Positions 7,922 through 16,143 of a stretch of 64,000 bases of DNA are shown piece by piece. Both the position numbers and the translations under genes were made by a program. Source of the DNA: SHWB01 sp050246875 (GTDB taxonomy: Bacteria > Pseudomonadota > Alphaproteobacteria > UBA6615); NCBI GenBank assembly GCA_050246875.1, contig JBFWVF010000009.1, positions 202,792-266,791 on the forward strand, given 5' to 3'. The notes below the pieces were generated by a model, which saw only the letters and a list, made by a program, of their open reading frames with translations, was not told the DNA's origin and did no database searches. Numbering within the stretch: position 1 is the first letter of the stretch; every line of letters begins with the position of its first letter.

Positions 7922-9100
7922 TTATGCTGCCTTTTCCGTGAACAGGGTCTGCATCCGCCCCAGCGCCAGCCGGATATTCTCGACCGAGTTGGCGTAGGAG
8001 AAGCGGATGTAACCCTCGCCGAGATGGCCGAATGCGGTGCCCGCCACCGTCGCCACGCCGGCCTGGTCGAGCAGGCGGTTCTGAACGGCGCGCGAGTCCA
8101 GGCCCGTGCCCTTGATGTTGGGGAAGGCATAGAAGGCGCCGACCGGGATCCGGCACGAAAAGCCGGGGATGGCATTCAGGCCGGCGACGATGACTTTGCG
8201 CCGCTCGTCGAAGGCGCGGACCATCTCGTGCACGGAGTCCTGCGGCCCCTGCAGCGCGGCGATGCCGGCGAACTGGGCACTGGCGTTGACGCAGGAGTGG
8301 CAGTTGATGGCGAGGCGCGTGGCGTGCTCGACGAGCGCCTTCGGCCACACCGAGTAGCCCATGCGCCAGCCGGTCATGGCATAGGTCTTCGACCAGCCGT
8401 CGAGCAGGATCAGGCGGTCGCGCAACTCCTCGTAGGCGAACAGGCTGACGTGCTCGTGCCCGTCATAGGTCATCTGGCCGTAGATCTCGTCGGTCATCAC
8501 CGCGACCTGGGGGTGCTTCAGCAGCCCGGCCACCAGCTTGTCCATTTCGGCCCGCGGCACGGCGCCGCCGGTCGGGTTGGCTGGCGTATTGAGGATGAGC
8601 AGGCGGGTGCGCGGCGTGATCAGCGACAGCACCTGCTCGGCATCGAAGGAGAAGTCGCGCTCCTCGAGCAGCGGCATCGGCACGGCCTTGGCGCCGGTAA
8701 AGTTGATCACGGACTCGTAGATCGGGAAGCCGGGGTTCGGGTAGAGGATCTCGGCACCCGGCTCACCGAACATCAGGATGGCGAAGAACATCGTCACCTT
8801 GCCGCCCGGCACGCAGACGACATTGTCGGGATCGACGGTGACGCCGCGGGTGCGGTGGATGTCGGCGGCGACGGCCTCGCGCAGCGCGACGATGCCGGGT
8901 GCCGGGGTATACCCGTGGTGGCCGTCACGCAGCGCCTTGATGGCGGCCTCGACCACGTGCGGCGGCGTCTTGAAGTCGGGCTGACCGATGCCGAGGTTGA
9001 TGATGTCGCGGCCCTGACGGCGCAGTTCCTCGGCCCGGGCGAGAACCTCGAAGGCAGACTCCGTGCCGAGGCGGGACATGCCCGACGACAGTTGAAGCAT
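7922..9100 (-). CDS. pyridoxal-phosphate-dependent aminotransferase, class I/II
   Basis: 392 residues, fold-type I aminotransferase. Motifs: INLGIGQPDFKTPPHVVEAA near the N-terminus, YPNPGFPIYESV, LNTPANPTGG (Asn175), VMTDEIYG (Asp204, pairs with the PLP pyridine nitrogen) and DGWSKTYAMTGWRMGY with Lys238 as the Schiff-base lysine. It belongs to the AspC/YbdL-like group; the amino acid substrate cannot be fixed from sequence. ATG at 9100 has GAGGGA upstream and gives the family N-terminus. It lies upstream of glnBA on the same strand but is separated by the glnB promoter. A divergent paralogue starts 128 bases away. Confidence 0.92.
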   Translation of the reverse strand: MLQLSSGMSRLGTESAFEVLARAEELRRQGRDIINLGIGQPDFKTPPHVVEAAIKALRDGHHGYTPAPGIVALREAVAADIHRTRGVTVDPDNVVCVPGGKVTMFFAILMFGEPGAEILYPNPGFPIYESVINFTGAKAVPMPLLEERDFSFDAEQVLSLITPRTRLLILNTPANPTGGAVPRAEMDKLVAGLLKHPQVAVMTDEIYGQMTYDGHEHVSLFAYEELRDRLILLDGWSKTYAMTGWRMGYSVWPKALVEHATRLAINCHSCVNASAQFAGIAALQGPQDSVHEMVRAFDERRKVIVAGLNAIPGFSCRIPVGAFYAFPNIKGTGLDSRAVQNRLLDQAGVATVAGTAFGHLGEGYIRFSYANSVENIRLALGRMQTLFTEKAA

Positions 9101-9228
9101 GGTGGCGTTTCCCTCACGGACGGCCGCACGAGCATTGGCGCGGAGCCGCTGGGCGCGCACTATGCATCGCCCCGCCCGCGCGAGGCAAAGGCTTTGACCG
9201 GGCGCAGGCGCGCCGACCGGGACGGACG

Positions 9229-10395
9229 ATGACCGCAGTCGAATCCATCGTTGCCGGCGGAGGCGCGGCCGTCCTCGCGGCCTTGCGGCAGGCGGCGGCG
9301 GAACGCAACGCCGTCGATCTGAGTCAGCCGGCGCCCGACGTCACCCTGCTCGTGCCAGCCGTCCGCCGCGCCGTCGCGGCGGCGATGACGGCGGCGGCGC
9401 CAGGCGCACCCGATCCCGAGGCCGCGCTGCTGGATGCCCTGGCACGGCATGCCGCGACGAGCCTTGGCCGCGCCCCGGCCGCCGGTACCGAGATCCTGGC
9501 GACGGCATCGGTGCCGGCCGGGCTGGCGGCGGTCGCGATGGCCCTGCTGTCGCCGGGCGACGAGGCGGTGATGATCGAGCCTGCGCCGCCCGAGCGCGCG
9601 GTCCTGCTGCGCCGCGCCGGCGTCCTGCTGCGCCAGGTCGCGGCCCCGGCCGGCTCGGCCCTGCCGCGCGCCGGCCTCGCGGCAGCGGTTGGCGTCAGGA
9701 CACGGATGGTGGTGCTGCCGTTGCCGGACGATCCGGGCCGCCCGTCGTTCGGCGCCGAGGACATGGAGTGGTATCGCCAGTTTGCGGGCACGGGGACATT
9801 CTGGACCGTGGCCGATGGCGCACCGGCCGAGCTGACTTGGCAAACTCCGGCGCCGCCGGCGGCGGCGGCACTTCCGGGAATGTTCGAGCGAACGCTGTCG
9901 ATCGGCGTTCCGGTCGCGGCGCGCGGACTGCCCGAGGTCCCGGCCGGATGGATCGCCGGCCCGGCCGGCGCGATCGCTGCCGTGGCGGGGGCCCGGCGGA
10001 TGCTCGGGCACGGCGTGCCCGCTTCGACGGCACGGGCACTGGCGGCCGCCCTGGCGCACGAGGCGGCGGCCGACGGCGTCTGGCGAGGCCTCGCGGCGCG
10101 GCGAGAGCGGCTCTCCGCCGTTCTCGCGACGGCCGGGTGGGATATCAGGCCGCTTGCCGGCGGGCCCGCGCTGATCGCCCGGCCCCCGGGAGCCGCGGGG
10201 CGGGACGACGAGACCGCCGCCGTGCGGTTGCTCGACGGGGCCGGGGTGCTCGCCATGCCGCAGTCGACACATTATGTCGCGGGCGAGCCGCGCGACATGC
10301 TCGCCTTTCGTTTCGATCGCCCGGCGGGGGACATCGAGGCCACGGCTACGTCGTTGAAAAAGCAGGGCGCGACGCGGGCGGAGGGCGGTGCTTGA
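9229..10395 (+). CDS. aminotransferase-fold protein lacking the PLP lysine
   Basis: 388 residues, alanine-rich. The overall pattern follows fold-type I aminotransferases: VDLSQPAPDVTLLVPAVRRA at the start, GTEILATASVPAGLAAVAMA (cofactor-phosphate loop region), SPGDEAVMIEPAPPERAVL, then VVLPLPDDPGRPSFGAEDME where active enzymes have NxPxNPTG. Where active enzymes have SKT..TGWR..G this one has SIGVPVAARGL and PAGWIAG. The only lysines in the whole protein are the two adjacent ones near the C-terminus, so no residue can hold PLP in the normal way. It is transcribed divergently from a genuine aminotransferase. Function unknown: a regulatory or structural pseudoenzyme is possible. Confidence 0.7.
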   Translation: MTAVESIVAGGGAAVLAALRQAAAERNAVDLSQPAPDVTLLVPAVRRAVAAAMTAAAPGAPDPEAALLDALARHAATSLGRAPAAGTEILATASVPAGLAAVAMALLSPGDEAVMIEPAPPERAVLLRRAGVLLRQVAAPAGSALPRAGLAAAVGVRTRMVVLPLPDDPGRPSFGAEDMEWYRQFAGTGTFWTVADGAPAELTWQTPAPPAAAALPGMFERTLSIGVPVAARGLPEVPAGWIAGPAGAIAAVAGARRMLGHGVPASTARALAAALAHEAAADGVWRGLAARRERLSAVLATAGWDIRPLAGGPALIARPPGAAGRDDETAAVRLLDGAGVLAMPQSTHYVAGEPRDMLAFRFDRPAGDIEATATSLKKQGATRAEGGA

Positions 10396-10420
10396 CGGGT
10401 TCGGGGCCGGGGACTAGAGA
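10392..10420 (+). promoter_or_regulatory. promoter of tRNA-His
   Basis: TTGACG at 10392-10397, 17-base spacer, TAGAGA at 10415-10420. It overlaps the stop codon of the preceding gene. Predicted start is near 10427, about 32 bases before the tRNA. The same box type recurs before tRNA-Leu, tRNA-Asp and hup in this window. Confidence 0.7.
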
Positions 10421-10458
10421 GTGCGCCCCGTGGCCACGCGCACGCGCGCGGCACCGGC

Positions 10459-10536
10459 GGTGGCTGTAGCTCAGTTGGTTAGAGCACCTGGTTGTGGTCC
10501 AGGGGGTCGTGGGTTCGAATCCCATCAGCCACCCCA
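10459..10536 (+). tRNA. tRNA-His (anticodon GTG)
   Basis: Complete cloverleaf: acceptor GTGGCTG (10460-10466) with CAGCCAC (10526-10532), anticodon stem CCTGG/CCAGG, anticodon GTG at 10494-10496, TTCGAAT T-loop, encoded CCA at the 3' end. The extra G at 10459 pairs with the C discriminator, the identity feature of tRNA-His. Confidence 0.97.
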
Positions 10537-10631
10537 TTTCTCATGCTCTTTTTCATCATCCCCATTCATCGGGCGGGCTCGCGGCTGGCTGGCCGGCGGG
10601 GTATCGTCGCCGCCTCGTTGCGGGGGATGCC

Positions 10632-12131
10632 TTGACCGGCTTGCCAGTCGAACTGTTAACGGTGGCGGAGATGGCCGAGGCCGAGCGTCTGGCCACGTCC
10701 GGCACCGGCCTCGCCATGATCGACCTGATGGAGCGCGCCGGTAGCGCCGTGGCCCGCGCCACCGCGGCGCGCTGTCCGGCCGGTCCCGTGGTCGTGCTGT
10801 GCGGACCAGGCAACAACGGCGGGGACGGCTTCGTGGCGGCGCGGCTGCTTGCCGCGCAGGGCCGCGAGGTGACGGTCGCCCTGCTCGGCGCGCGCGAGGC
10901 CCTGAAGGGCGATGCGGCGGTCAACGCGGCGCGCTGGGAGGGGCGGGTAGTGCCGCTCGGTCCCGCCGTGCTCCCGGGGGCCGCGGTTGCGGTCGACGCC
11001 CTGTTCGGGTCCGGACTGGCGCGCCCGCTCGACGGCGTTGCGCGGCAGACCGTCGAAGCCCTGGCCAGCAGCGGCATCGCCAGCATCGCGGTCGACGTGC
11101 CGTCGGGCGTCGAGGGGGATACCGGCGCCGTGCTCGGCGCGGCCGCGCCGGCGGCGGTCACCGTGGCGTTCTTCCGCCGTCGTCCGGCACACCTGCTCAT
11201 GCCCAGCCGACTAGCATGCGGCACTACCCGAGTCGCCGACATCGGCATCCGCGCTACCGTGCTGGAGCGCCTGAAACCGCGGAATTTTGCCAACGCGCCG
11301 GGGCTCTGGGCCGGGCGCTACCCCTGGCCCCGGGCGGACGGGCACAAATACGACCGTGGCCAGGCGCTGGTGCGCGCCGGCGCCGTGATGACCGGCGCGG
11401 CGCGGCTGGCCGCCCTGGCCGCGCTCCGCGCCGGCGCCGGTCTGGTCGTCGTGGCGGCGCCGGTCGGGGCCGCCACCGTCCTGCGGTCGGGGCCGGCCGG
11501 CCTTATCGTGCGCGCGGCCGAGGGGGCTGCCGATTTCGCGGCGCTGGCGGCCGACAGCCGCACGACGGCGGTCCTCGTCGGCCCCGGCAACGGCGTCGAC
11601 GCGGCGACACGGCGGGCGGCCCTGGACGCGCTCGCCGCAGGGAAGGCGACGGTGCTCGACGCGGATGCGCTGACGGTCTTCGCCGGCGGGGTGGCGGAGC
11701 TGGCGGCCGCGCTCGCCGCGCCGGGCGCCGGCCGGGCCGTGCTGACGCCGCATGCGGGCGAGTTCGCCCGTCTGTTCCCCGATCGGGCCGGTGGCGAGGC
11801 CGGCCGGCTCGCCAGCGCCAGGGCTGCCGCCGCGGCGGTTGGCGCCGTCGTCCTGCTGAAGGGGGCCGACACGGTGATCGCGGCGCCCGACGGGCGGGCG
11901 GCGATCACCGCCAACGCGCCGCCCGACCTGGCTACCGCCGGCTCCGGGGATGTGCTGGGCGGGTTTGTCGCCGCCTTGCTGGCGCAGGGCATGCCGCCGT
12001 TCGAGGCGGCCTGCGCGGCGGCCTGGCTGCACGGCGCGGCGGGGACGAGGGCGGGGCCGGGGCTGATCGCCGAGGACCTGCCGGACGCGGTGCCGGCAGT
12101 GCTTGCCGGCCTGCGCGCGAAGTCCATGTAA
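10632..12131 (+). CDS. nnr: bifunctional NAD(P)H-hydrate epimerase / ADP-dependent NAD(P)H-hydrate dehydratase
   Basis: About 499 residues with two domains. The N-terminal YjeF_N epimerase has the CGPGNNGGDGFVAARLL motif and DVPSGVEGDTG; it interconverts S- and R-NAD(P)HX. The C-terminal ribokinase-like dehydratase has LVGPGNGVDAATR, VLDADALTVF, LTPHAGEFARLF, LLKGADTVIAAPDG and TAGSGDVLGGFVAALL; it restores NAD(P)H from the hydrated form using ADP. I chose the TTG at 10632 (GGGG upstream) since the family begins close to ELLTVAEMAEAERL and no ATG lies at a sensible place; reading further upstream would run into tRNA-His. Cytoplasmic repair enzyme. Confidence 0.92.
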   Translation: MTGLPVELLTVAEMAEAERLATSGTGLAMIDLMERAGSAVARATAARCPAGPVVVLCGPGNNGGDGFVAARLLAAQGREVTVALLGAREALKGDAAVNAARWEGRVVPLGPAVLPGAAVAVDALFGSGLARPLDGVARQTVEALASSGIASIAVDVPSGVEGDTGAVLGAAAPAAVTVAFFRRRPAHLLMPSRLACGTTRVADIGIRATVLERLKPRNFANAPGLWAGRYPWPRADGHKYDRGQALVRAGAVMTGAARLAALAALRAGAGLVVVAAPVGAATVLRSGPAGLIVRAAEGAADFAALAADSRTTAVLVGPGNGVDAATRRAALDALAAGKATVLDADALTVFAGGVAELAAALAAPGAGRAVLTPHAGEFARLFPDRAGGEAGRLASARAAAAAVGAVVLLKGADTVIAAPDGRAAITANAPPDLATAGSGDVLGGFVAALLAQGMPPFEAACAAAWLHGAAGTRAGPGLIAEDLPDAVPAVLAGLRAKSM

Positions 12132-12149
12132 GAGGCGCGTTTCGGCCCG

Positions 12150-12178
12150 TTGTCACCCCATGGGCAATGCGATAGAAC
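12150..12178 (+). promoter_or_regulatory. promoter of tRNA-Leu
   Basis: TTGTCA at 12150-12155, exact 17-base spacer, TAGAAC at 12173-12178; transcription would begin near 12185, roughly 67 bases before the tRNA. Confidence 0.6.
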
Positions 12179-12251
12179 CCGCCACTCCGACCGGGGCGCC
12201 CGGCCGGCTCCGCCGCCTTCCGGGGCGACGCGCCGCGGGCGCGGGCGGAAC

Positions 12252-12336
12252 GCGGGCGTGGCGGAATCGGTAGACGCGCCAGCCTTAGGAGCTGGTGACT
12301 TCAGTCGTGGGGGTTCAAGTCCCTCCGCCCGCACCA
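12252..12336 (+). tRNA. tRNA-Leu (anticodon TAG)
   Basis: 85-base class II tRNA: acceptor GCGGGCG (12252-12258) with CGCCCGC (12326-12332), anticodon stem CCAGC/GCTGG, anticodon TAG at 12286-12288, a long variable arm, TTCAAGT T-loop, discriminator A and encoded CCA. It lies 59 bases before the tig start. Confidence 0.97.
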
Positions 12337-12395
12337 GTTTCCGGCGGCACCGTGACAGGCGGTGCCGGCCTTGCCAGCAGGAAAGAACGACGGCC

Positions 12396-13817
12396 ATGCA
12401 GGTAACCGAAACCGCCAACGAAGGCTTGCAGCGCGCCTACAAGGTCGTTGTTCCGGCCGGCGACATCGACGCCCGGGTGAAGACGCGCCTCGGCGAGGTC
12501 GGCAAGGAAGTGCGCCTGCCCGGGTTCCGCCCCGGCAAGGTGCCGATGAACGTGCTGCGCCAGCGCTTCGGTCCCTCGGTCCTCGGCGAGGTGGTCGAGG
12601 CCGCCGTGCGCGACAGTTCCTCCGAACTGGTGCAGGACCGCGGCCTGCGGCCGGCCAGCCAGCCGAAGGTCGAGGTCACGGCCTTCGCCGAGGGCAAGGA
12701 TCTCGAATTCGACCTCGCCTTCGAGGTGCTGCCCGAGATCGAGCAGCCCGACCTCAAGGCGATCAAGCTCGTCCGCATGAAGGTCAATCCGGCCGACAAG
12801 GAAGTCGACGAGGCACTGCAGCGCCTGGCGAAGGAGAACGGCAGCAGCGAGACCGTCAGCGAGGATCGCCCGGCCGCGAACGGTGACATCGTGGTGGTCG
12901 ACTTCATCGGCCGCATCGACGGCGTTGCCTTCGAGGGCGGCACGGCGACGGACCTGTCGATCGAACTCGGCGCCGGCGGCTTCGTGCCCGGCTTCGAGGA
13001 ACAGCTCGTCGGCCACAAGGCGGGCGAAAAGGTCGACGTCACCGTCACCTTCCCCGAGGACTACGGCGCCGCCAACCTGGCCGGCAAGACGGCGGTTTTC
13101 GAAAGCACCGTCAAGGAACTGAAGGCGCCGAAGCCGGCGGCGGTCGACGACGAGCTCGCCAAGAAGATCGGCTTCGACGACCTCGCCGGCCTGCGCGAGG
13201 CGATCTGCGGCCGCATCCAGCACGACTACGACGGCTTCACCCGCGACCGCATGAAGCGCGAACTGCTCGACAAACTGGCGGATGCCTGCACATTCAATGT
13301 GCCCGACAGCCTGCTCGACCAGGAATTCCAGGAGATCTGGCGCCAGGTCGAGCACGCCAAGGAGCACAACCACCTTGATCCCGACGATGTCGGCAAGGAC
13401 GACGACACGCTGAAGGCCCAATACCGCACCATCGCCGAGCGGCGCGTTCGGCTCGGCCTGCTGCTGTCCGACATCGGCCAGAAGAACGGCATCCAGGTCG
13501 CCCAGGAGGAGGTCAACCGGGCGATCATGGAGGAGGCCCGCCGCATGCCGGGCCAGGAGCGCCGGGTCATCGAGTTCTATCGCGAGCACCCGGAGATGCA
13601 GGAGCGGCTCAAGGCGCCGATCTTCGAGGACAAGGTGGTCGACTTCGTGATCGCGCTGGCCGACGTCGACGAGCGCGAGAGCACGCTCGAGGAGATGATC
13701 GCCGCCGCCGGCGCCGCGCAGGGCGGCCACGACCATCATCACCACGATCATGACCATGATCACGACCACGATCATGGGCACGATCACGGCCATGGGCACG
13801 ACCACAAGCACGACTGA
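12396..13817 (+). CDS. tig: trigger factor, ribosome-associated chaperone and peptidyl-prolyl isomerase
   Basis: 473 residues. The N-terminal ribosome-docking domain has the signature LPGFRPGKVPMNVLRQRFG (41-59). The FKBP-type isomerase domain follows at roughly 160-245 (NGDIVVVDFIGRIDGVAFEG to VTFPEDYGAANLAGK), and the helical C-terminal substrate-binding arms make up the rest. The last 29 residues form an unusual histidine/aspartate tail with 16 His and 9 Asp. Trigger factor folds nascent chains at the exit tunnel. ATG at 12396 follows AGGAAAG. It is the first gene of the tig-clpP-clpX-lon-hup cluster. Confidence 0.97.
   Translation: MQVTETANEGLQRAYKVVVPAGDIDARVKTRLGEVGKEVRLPGFRPGKVPMNVLRQRFGPSVLGEVVEAAVRDSSSELVQDRGLRPASQPKVEVTAFAEGKDLEFDLAFEVLPEIEQPDLKAIKLVRMKVNPADKEVDEALQRLAKENGSSETVSEDRPAANGDIVVVDFIGRIDGVAFEGGTATDLSIELGAGGFVPGFEEQLVGHKAGEKVDVTVTFPEDYGAANLAGKTAVFESTVKELKAPKPAAVDDELAKKIGFDDLAGLREAICGRIQHDYDGFTRDRMKRELLDKLADACTFNVPDSLLDQEFQEIWRQVEHAKEHNHLDPDDVGKDDDTLKAQYRTIAERRVRLGLLLSDIGQKNGIQVAQEEVNRAIMEEARRMPGQERRVIEFYREHPEMQERLKAPIFEDKVVDFVIALADVDERESTLEEMIAAAGAAQGGHDHHHHDHDHDHDHDHGHDHGHGHDHKHD
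13730..13814 (+). repeat. degenerate repeat encoding the His/Asp tail of trigger factor
   Basis: Runs of CAC/CAT alternating with GAC/GAT codons. Both codons of each amino acid are mixed, so the tract is not a simple DNA-level slippage repeat and appears to be kept at the protein level. Confidence 0.6.
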
Positions 13818-13858
13818 ACGGGCAGGGCGGTCGGACGACTGGCGCGGCGCGCCGGCCA

Positions 13859-13869
13859 CCCCATATTAT
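13859..13869 (+). promoter_or_regulatory. possible heat-shock type -10 element before clpP
   Basis: CCCCATATTAT at 13859-13869 resembles the RpoH -10 consensus CCCCATnT and also contains TATTAT, close to the housekeeping -10. No clear minus-35 is seen upstream. clpP is a heat-shock gene in related bacteria, so the placement makes sense, but the call is weak. Confidence 0.35.
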
Positions 13870-13927
13870 CGTCTCCCAACGCGGTCGCCGGCCGGTGACC
13901 GCCAACCCGTGACGGGACCTCGATCGG

Positions 13928-14551
13928 ATGCCGGACCCCAGGGACGTCTACATGAACACGCTCGTGCCCATGGTGGTCGAGCAGACCAACCGTGGTGAGC
14001 GGGCCTACGACATCTATTCGAGGCTGCTGAAGGAGCGGATCGTCTTTCTGACAGGCCCCGTGTTCGACGAGGTGGCGGCACTGGTCAGCGCCCAGATGCT
14101 GTTCCTCGAGGCCGAAAATCCCAACAAGGACATAAACTTCTACATCAACTCGCCGGGCGGGGTGGTGACGGCGGGCCTGTCGATCTACGACACCATGCAG
14201 TACATCCGCCCCGACGTGTCGACGATGTGCATCGGCCAGGCGGCGTCGATGGGGTCGCTGCTGCTGGCGGCGGGCGCCGCCGGCAAGCGCTTCACGCTGC
14301 CCAACTCGCGCATCATGGTCCACCAGCCCTCGGGCGGGTTCCAGGGCCAGGCCTCGGACATCGAGATCCACGCCCGCGAGATCCTGTCGATCCGGCAGCG
14401 GCTGAACGAGATCTACAGCCACCATACCGGCCAGCCGGTCGAGGCCATCCAGGACGCGCTGGAGCGCGACCGCTTCTATACCGCCGAGGACGCCCGCGAC
14501 TTCGGGCTGGTCGACGAAGTGGTCGCCCGGCGCGTCGTGCCGCAGACCTAG
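13928..14551 (+). CDS. clpP: ATP-dependent Clp protease proteolytic subunit
   Basis: 207 residues. All landmarks of ClpP are present: NTLVPMVVEQTNRGERAYDI at the N-terminus, FYINSPGGVVTAG, the nucleophile Ser107 in GQAASMGS, His132 in RIMVHQPSGG, and Asp181 in ERDRF completing the triad. It forms the two-ring peptidase chamber that works with ClpX, encoded just downstream. The ATG at 13928 gives an N-terminus like that of other alphaproteobacterial ClpP (MxDP...); an ATG at 13952 with AGGGA upstream is an alternative. Confidence 0.97.
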   Translation: MPDPRDVYMNTLVPMVVEQTNRGERAYDIYSRLLKERIVFLTGPVFDEVAALVSAQMLFLEAENPNKDINFYINSPGGVVTAGLSIYDTMQYIRPDVSTMCIGQAASMGSLLLAAGAAGKRFTLPNSRIMVHQPSGGFQGQASDIEIHAREILSIRQRLNEIYSHHTGQPVEAIQDALERDRFYTAEDARDFGLVDEVVARRVVPQT

Positions 14552-14632
14552 GCAGTCGCGGCCATTGTTGCAGGCATGTTAACCCTGCGTTGATGGCCAC
14601 TTGATAGGTTCGGGGCAAGTGTGCTGGGCTGT

Positions 14633-14649
14633 CTGGCACGACATTTGCG
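14633..14649 (+). promoter_or_regulatory. sigma-54 type -24/-12 site upstream of clpX
   Basis: CTGGCACGACATTTGCG matches YTGGCACGrNNNTTGCW at every position except the last (G instead of A/T). GG and GC are 12 bases apart. Transcription would begin near 14660, about 70 bases before the clpX start. No obvious upstream activator site was found in the 80 bases between clpP and this site. Confidence 0.5.
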
Positions 14650-14730
14650 CTGAGCCTGGAACCGACGGGAAACAAGGGCTGGCGCCGGTCGGGCGTCGGC
14701 CGAGCAACCCCAGCCGTCCACGGTGTGTCG

Positions 14731-15999
14731 ATGAGCAGCAAGACCAGCGGCAGCGACAGCAAGAACACTCTCTACTGCAGCTTCTGCGGCAAGAGCCAGC
14801 ATGAGGTCCGCAAGCTCATCGCGGGCCCGACGGTGTTCATCTGCGACGAATGCGTCGAACTGTGCATGGACATCATCCGCGAGGAGCACAAGTCGACGCT
14901 GGTCAAGTCGCGCGACGGCGTGCCGAGCCCGCGCGAAATCTGCCAGGTACTCGACGACTACGTGATCGGCCAGGACTACGCCAAGCGTGTGCTGTCGGTG
15001 GCCGTGCACAACCACTACAAGCGCCTGAACAACGGCGGCAAGGGCGGCGACATCGAGATCTCGAAGTCGAACATCCTGCTGATCGGACCGACCGGCTGCG
15101 GCAAGACGCTGCTGGCGCAGACGCTGGCGCGCATCCTCGACGTGCCGTTCACGATGGCCGATGCCACGACGCTGACCGAGGCGGGCTATGTCGGCGAGGA
15201 TGTCGAGAACATCATCCTCAAGCTGCTGCAGAACGCCGACTACAACGTCGAGCGGGCGCAGCGCGGCATCGTCTACATCGACGAGGTCGACAAGATCAGT
15301 CGCAAGTCCGACAACCCCTCGATCACGCGCGACGTGTCGGGCGAGGGCGTGCAGCAGGCGCTGCTGAAGATCATGGAAGGCACCGTCGCCTCGGTGCCGC
15401 CCCAGGGCGGGCGCAAGCATCCGCAGCAGGAGTTCCTGCAGGTCGACACGACCAACATCCTGTTCATCTGCGGCGGCGCCTTTTCCGGCCTCGAGCGGAT
15501 CATCTCGTCGCGCGGCAAGGAGACGTCGATCGGCTTCGGCGCCGACGTGCGGAGCCCCGACGACCGCCGGACCGGCGAAATCCTCCGCAGCATCGAGCCG
15601 GAAGACCTGCTGAAGTTCGGCCTCATTCCCGAGTTCGTCGGCCGCCTGCCGGTGCTGGCGACGCTGACCGACCTCGACGAGCCGGCGCTGGTCGACATCC
15701 TGACCAAGCCGAAGAACGCGCTGGTCAAGCAGTACCAGCGGTTGTTCGAGATGGAAGGCGTCGACCTGTCGTTCCAGGACGATGCGCTGGCGGCCGTGGC
15801 GCGCAAGGCCATCGCCCGCAAGACCGGCGCGCGCGGCCTGCGCTCCATCCTCGAGCAGATCCTGCTCGATACGATGTTCGAGCTGCCGAGCCTGGACGGT
15901 GTCGACGAGGTCGTGGTCAATCGCGAGGTGGTCGAGGGCAACGGTTCGCCGCTCTACATCTACGCCGACCGGCGCGGAGATGTTGGGAGCACGGCGTAG
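14731..15999 (+). CDS. clpX: ATP-dependent Clp protease ATP-binding subunit
   Basis: 422 residues. An N-terminal zinc-binding domain has four cysteines (16, 19, 38, 41) in YCSFCGKS and FICDECVELC. The AAA+ module shows Walker A GPTGCGKT (119-126), the pore loop GYVGEDVE, Walker B IVYIDEVDKI, and sensor regions; the ClpP-contact loop is FGADVRS followed by the C-terminal small domain (KTGARGLRSILE). ClpX unfolds tagged proteins and feeds ClpP. The ATG at 14731 is preferred; a GTG two codons upstream is possible and neither has a clear Shine-Dalgarno sequence. Confidence 0.97.
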   Translation: MSSKTSGSDSKNTLYCSFCGKSQHEVRKLIAGPTVFICDECVELCMDIIREEHKSTLVKSRDGVPSPREICQVLDDYVIGQDYAKRVLSVAVHNHYKRLNNGGKGGDIEISKSNILLIGPTGCGKTLLAQTLARILDVPFTMADATTLTEAGYVGEDVENIILKLLQNADYNVERAQRGIVYIDEVDKISRKSDNPSITRDVSGEGVQQALLKIMEGTVASVPPQGGRKHPQQEFLQVDTTNILFICGGAFSGLERIISSRGKETSIGFGADVRSPDDRRTGEILRSIEPEDLLKFGLIPEFVGRLPVLATLTDLDEPALVDILTKPKNALVKQYQRLFEMEGVDLSFQDDALAAVARKAIARKTGARGLRSILEQILLDTMFELPSLDGVDEVVVNREVVEGNGSPLYIYADRRGDVGSTA

Positions 16000-16020
16000 C
16001 GACGCCACAATCCCTTGGGC

Positions 16021-16055
16021 CCGGGACGCCCGGCCGCTTGATCCGGCCGTCCCGG
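16021..16055. terminator. hairpin between clpX and lon
   Basis: CCGGGACG (16021-16028) pairs with CGTCCCGG (16048-16055); after a C:C mismatch a further CCGG pairs with CCGG, loop of 9. It starts 22 bases past the clpX stop. No T-run follows, so termination may be partial. It also overlaps CTTGATC (16037-16043), which could be read as half of a heat-shock promoter. Confidence 0.45.
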
Positions 16056-16143
16056 AGAACCACATTGCGTTGTGTAGCGGCCGGCTTGGCCGCACCGGCT
16101 GCCTCCGCGAGGGGCCGGTGAACCTCAACGGGTGAAGGTCGAC

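Noticed and set aside
13730..13814. Short tandem units in the trigger-factor tail considered as a CRISPR or DNA repeat array
   Set aside because: Units are six bases, coding and in frame, with no spacers. No CRISPR array was seen anywhere in the window.
16037..16067. Possible heat-shock promoter of lon (CTTGATC and CCACATTG)
   Set aside because: Both boxes deviate from the RpoH consensus and the first is buried in a stable hairpin; not strong enough to list as a promoter.
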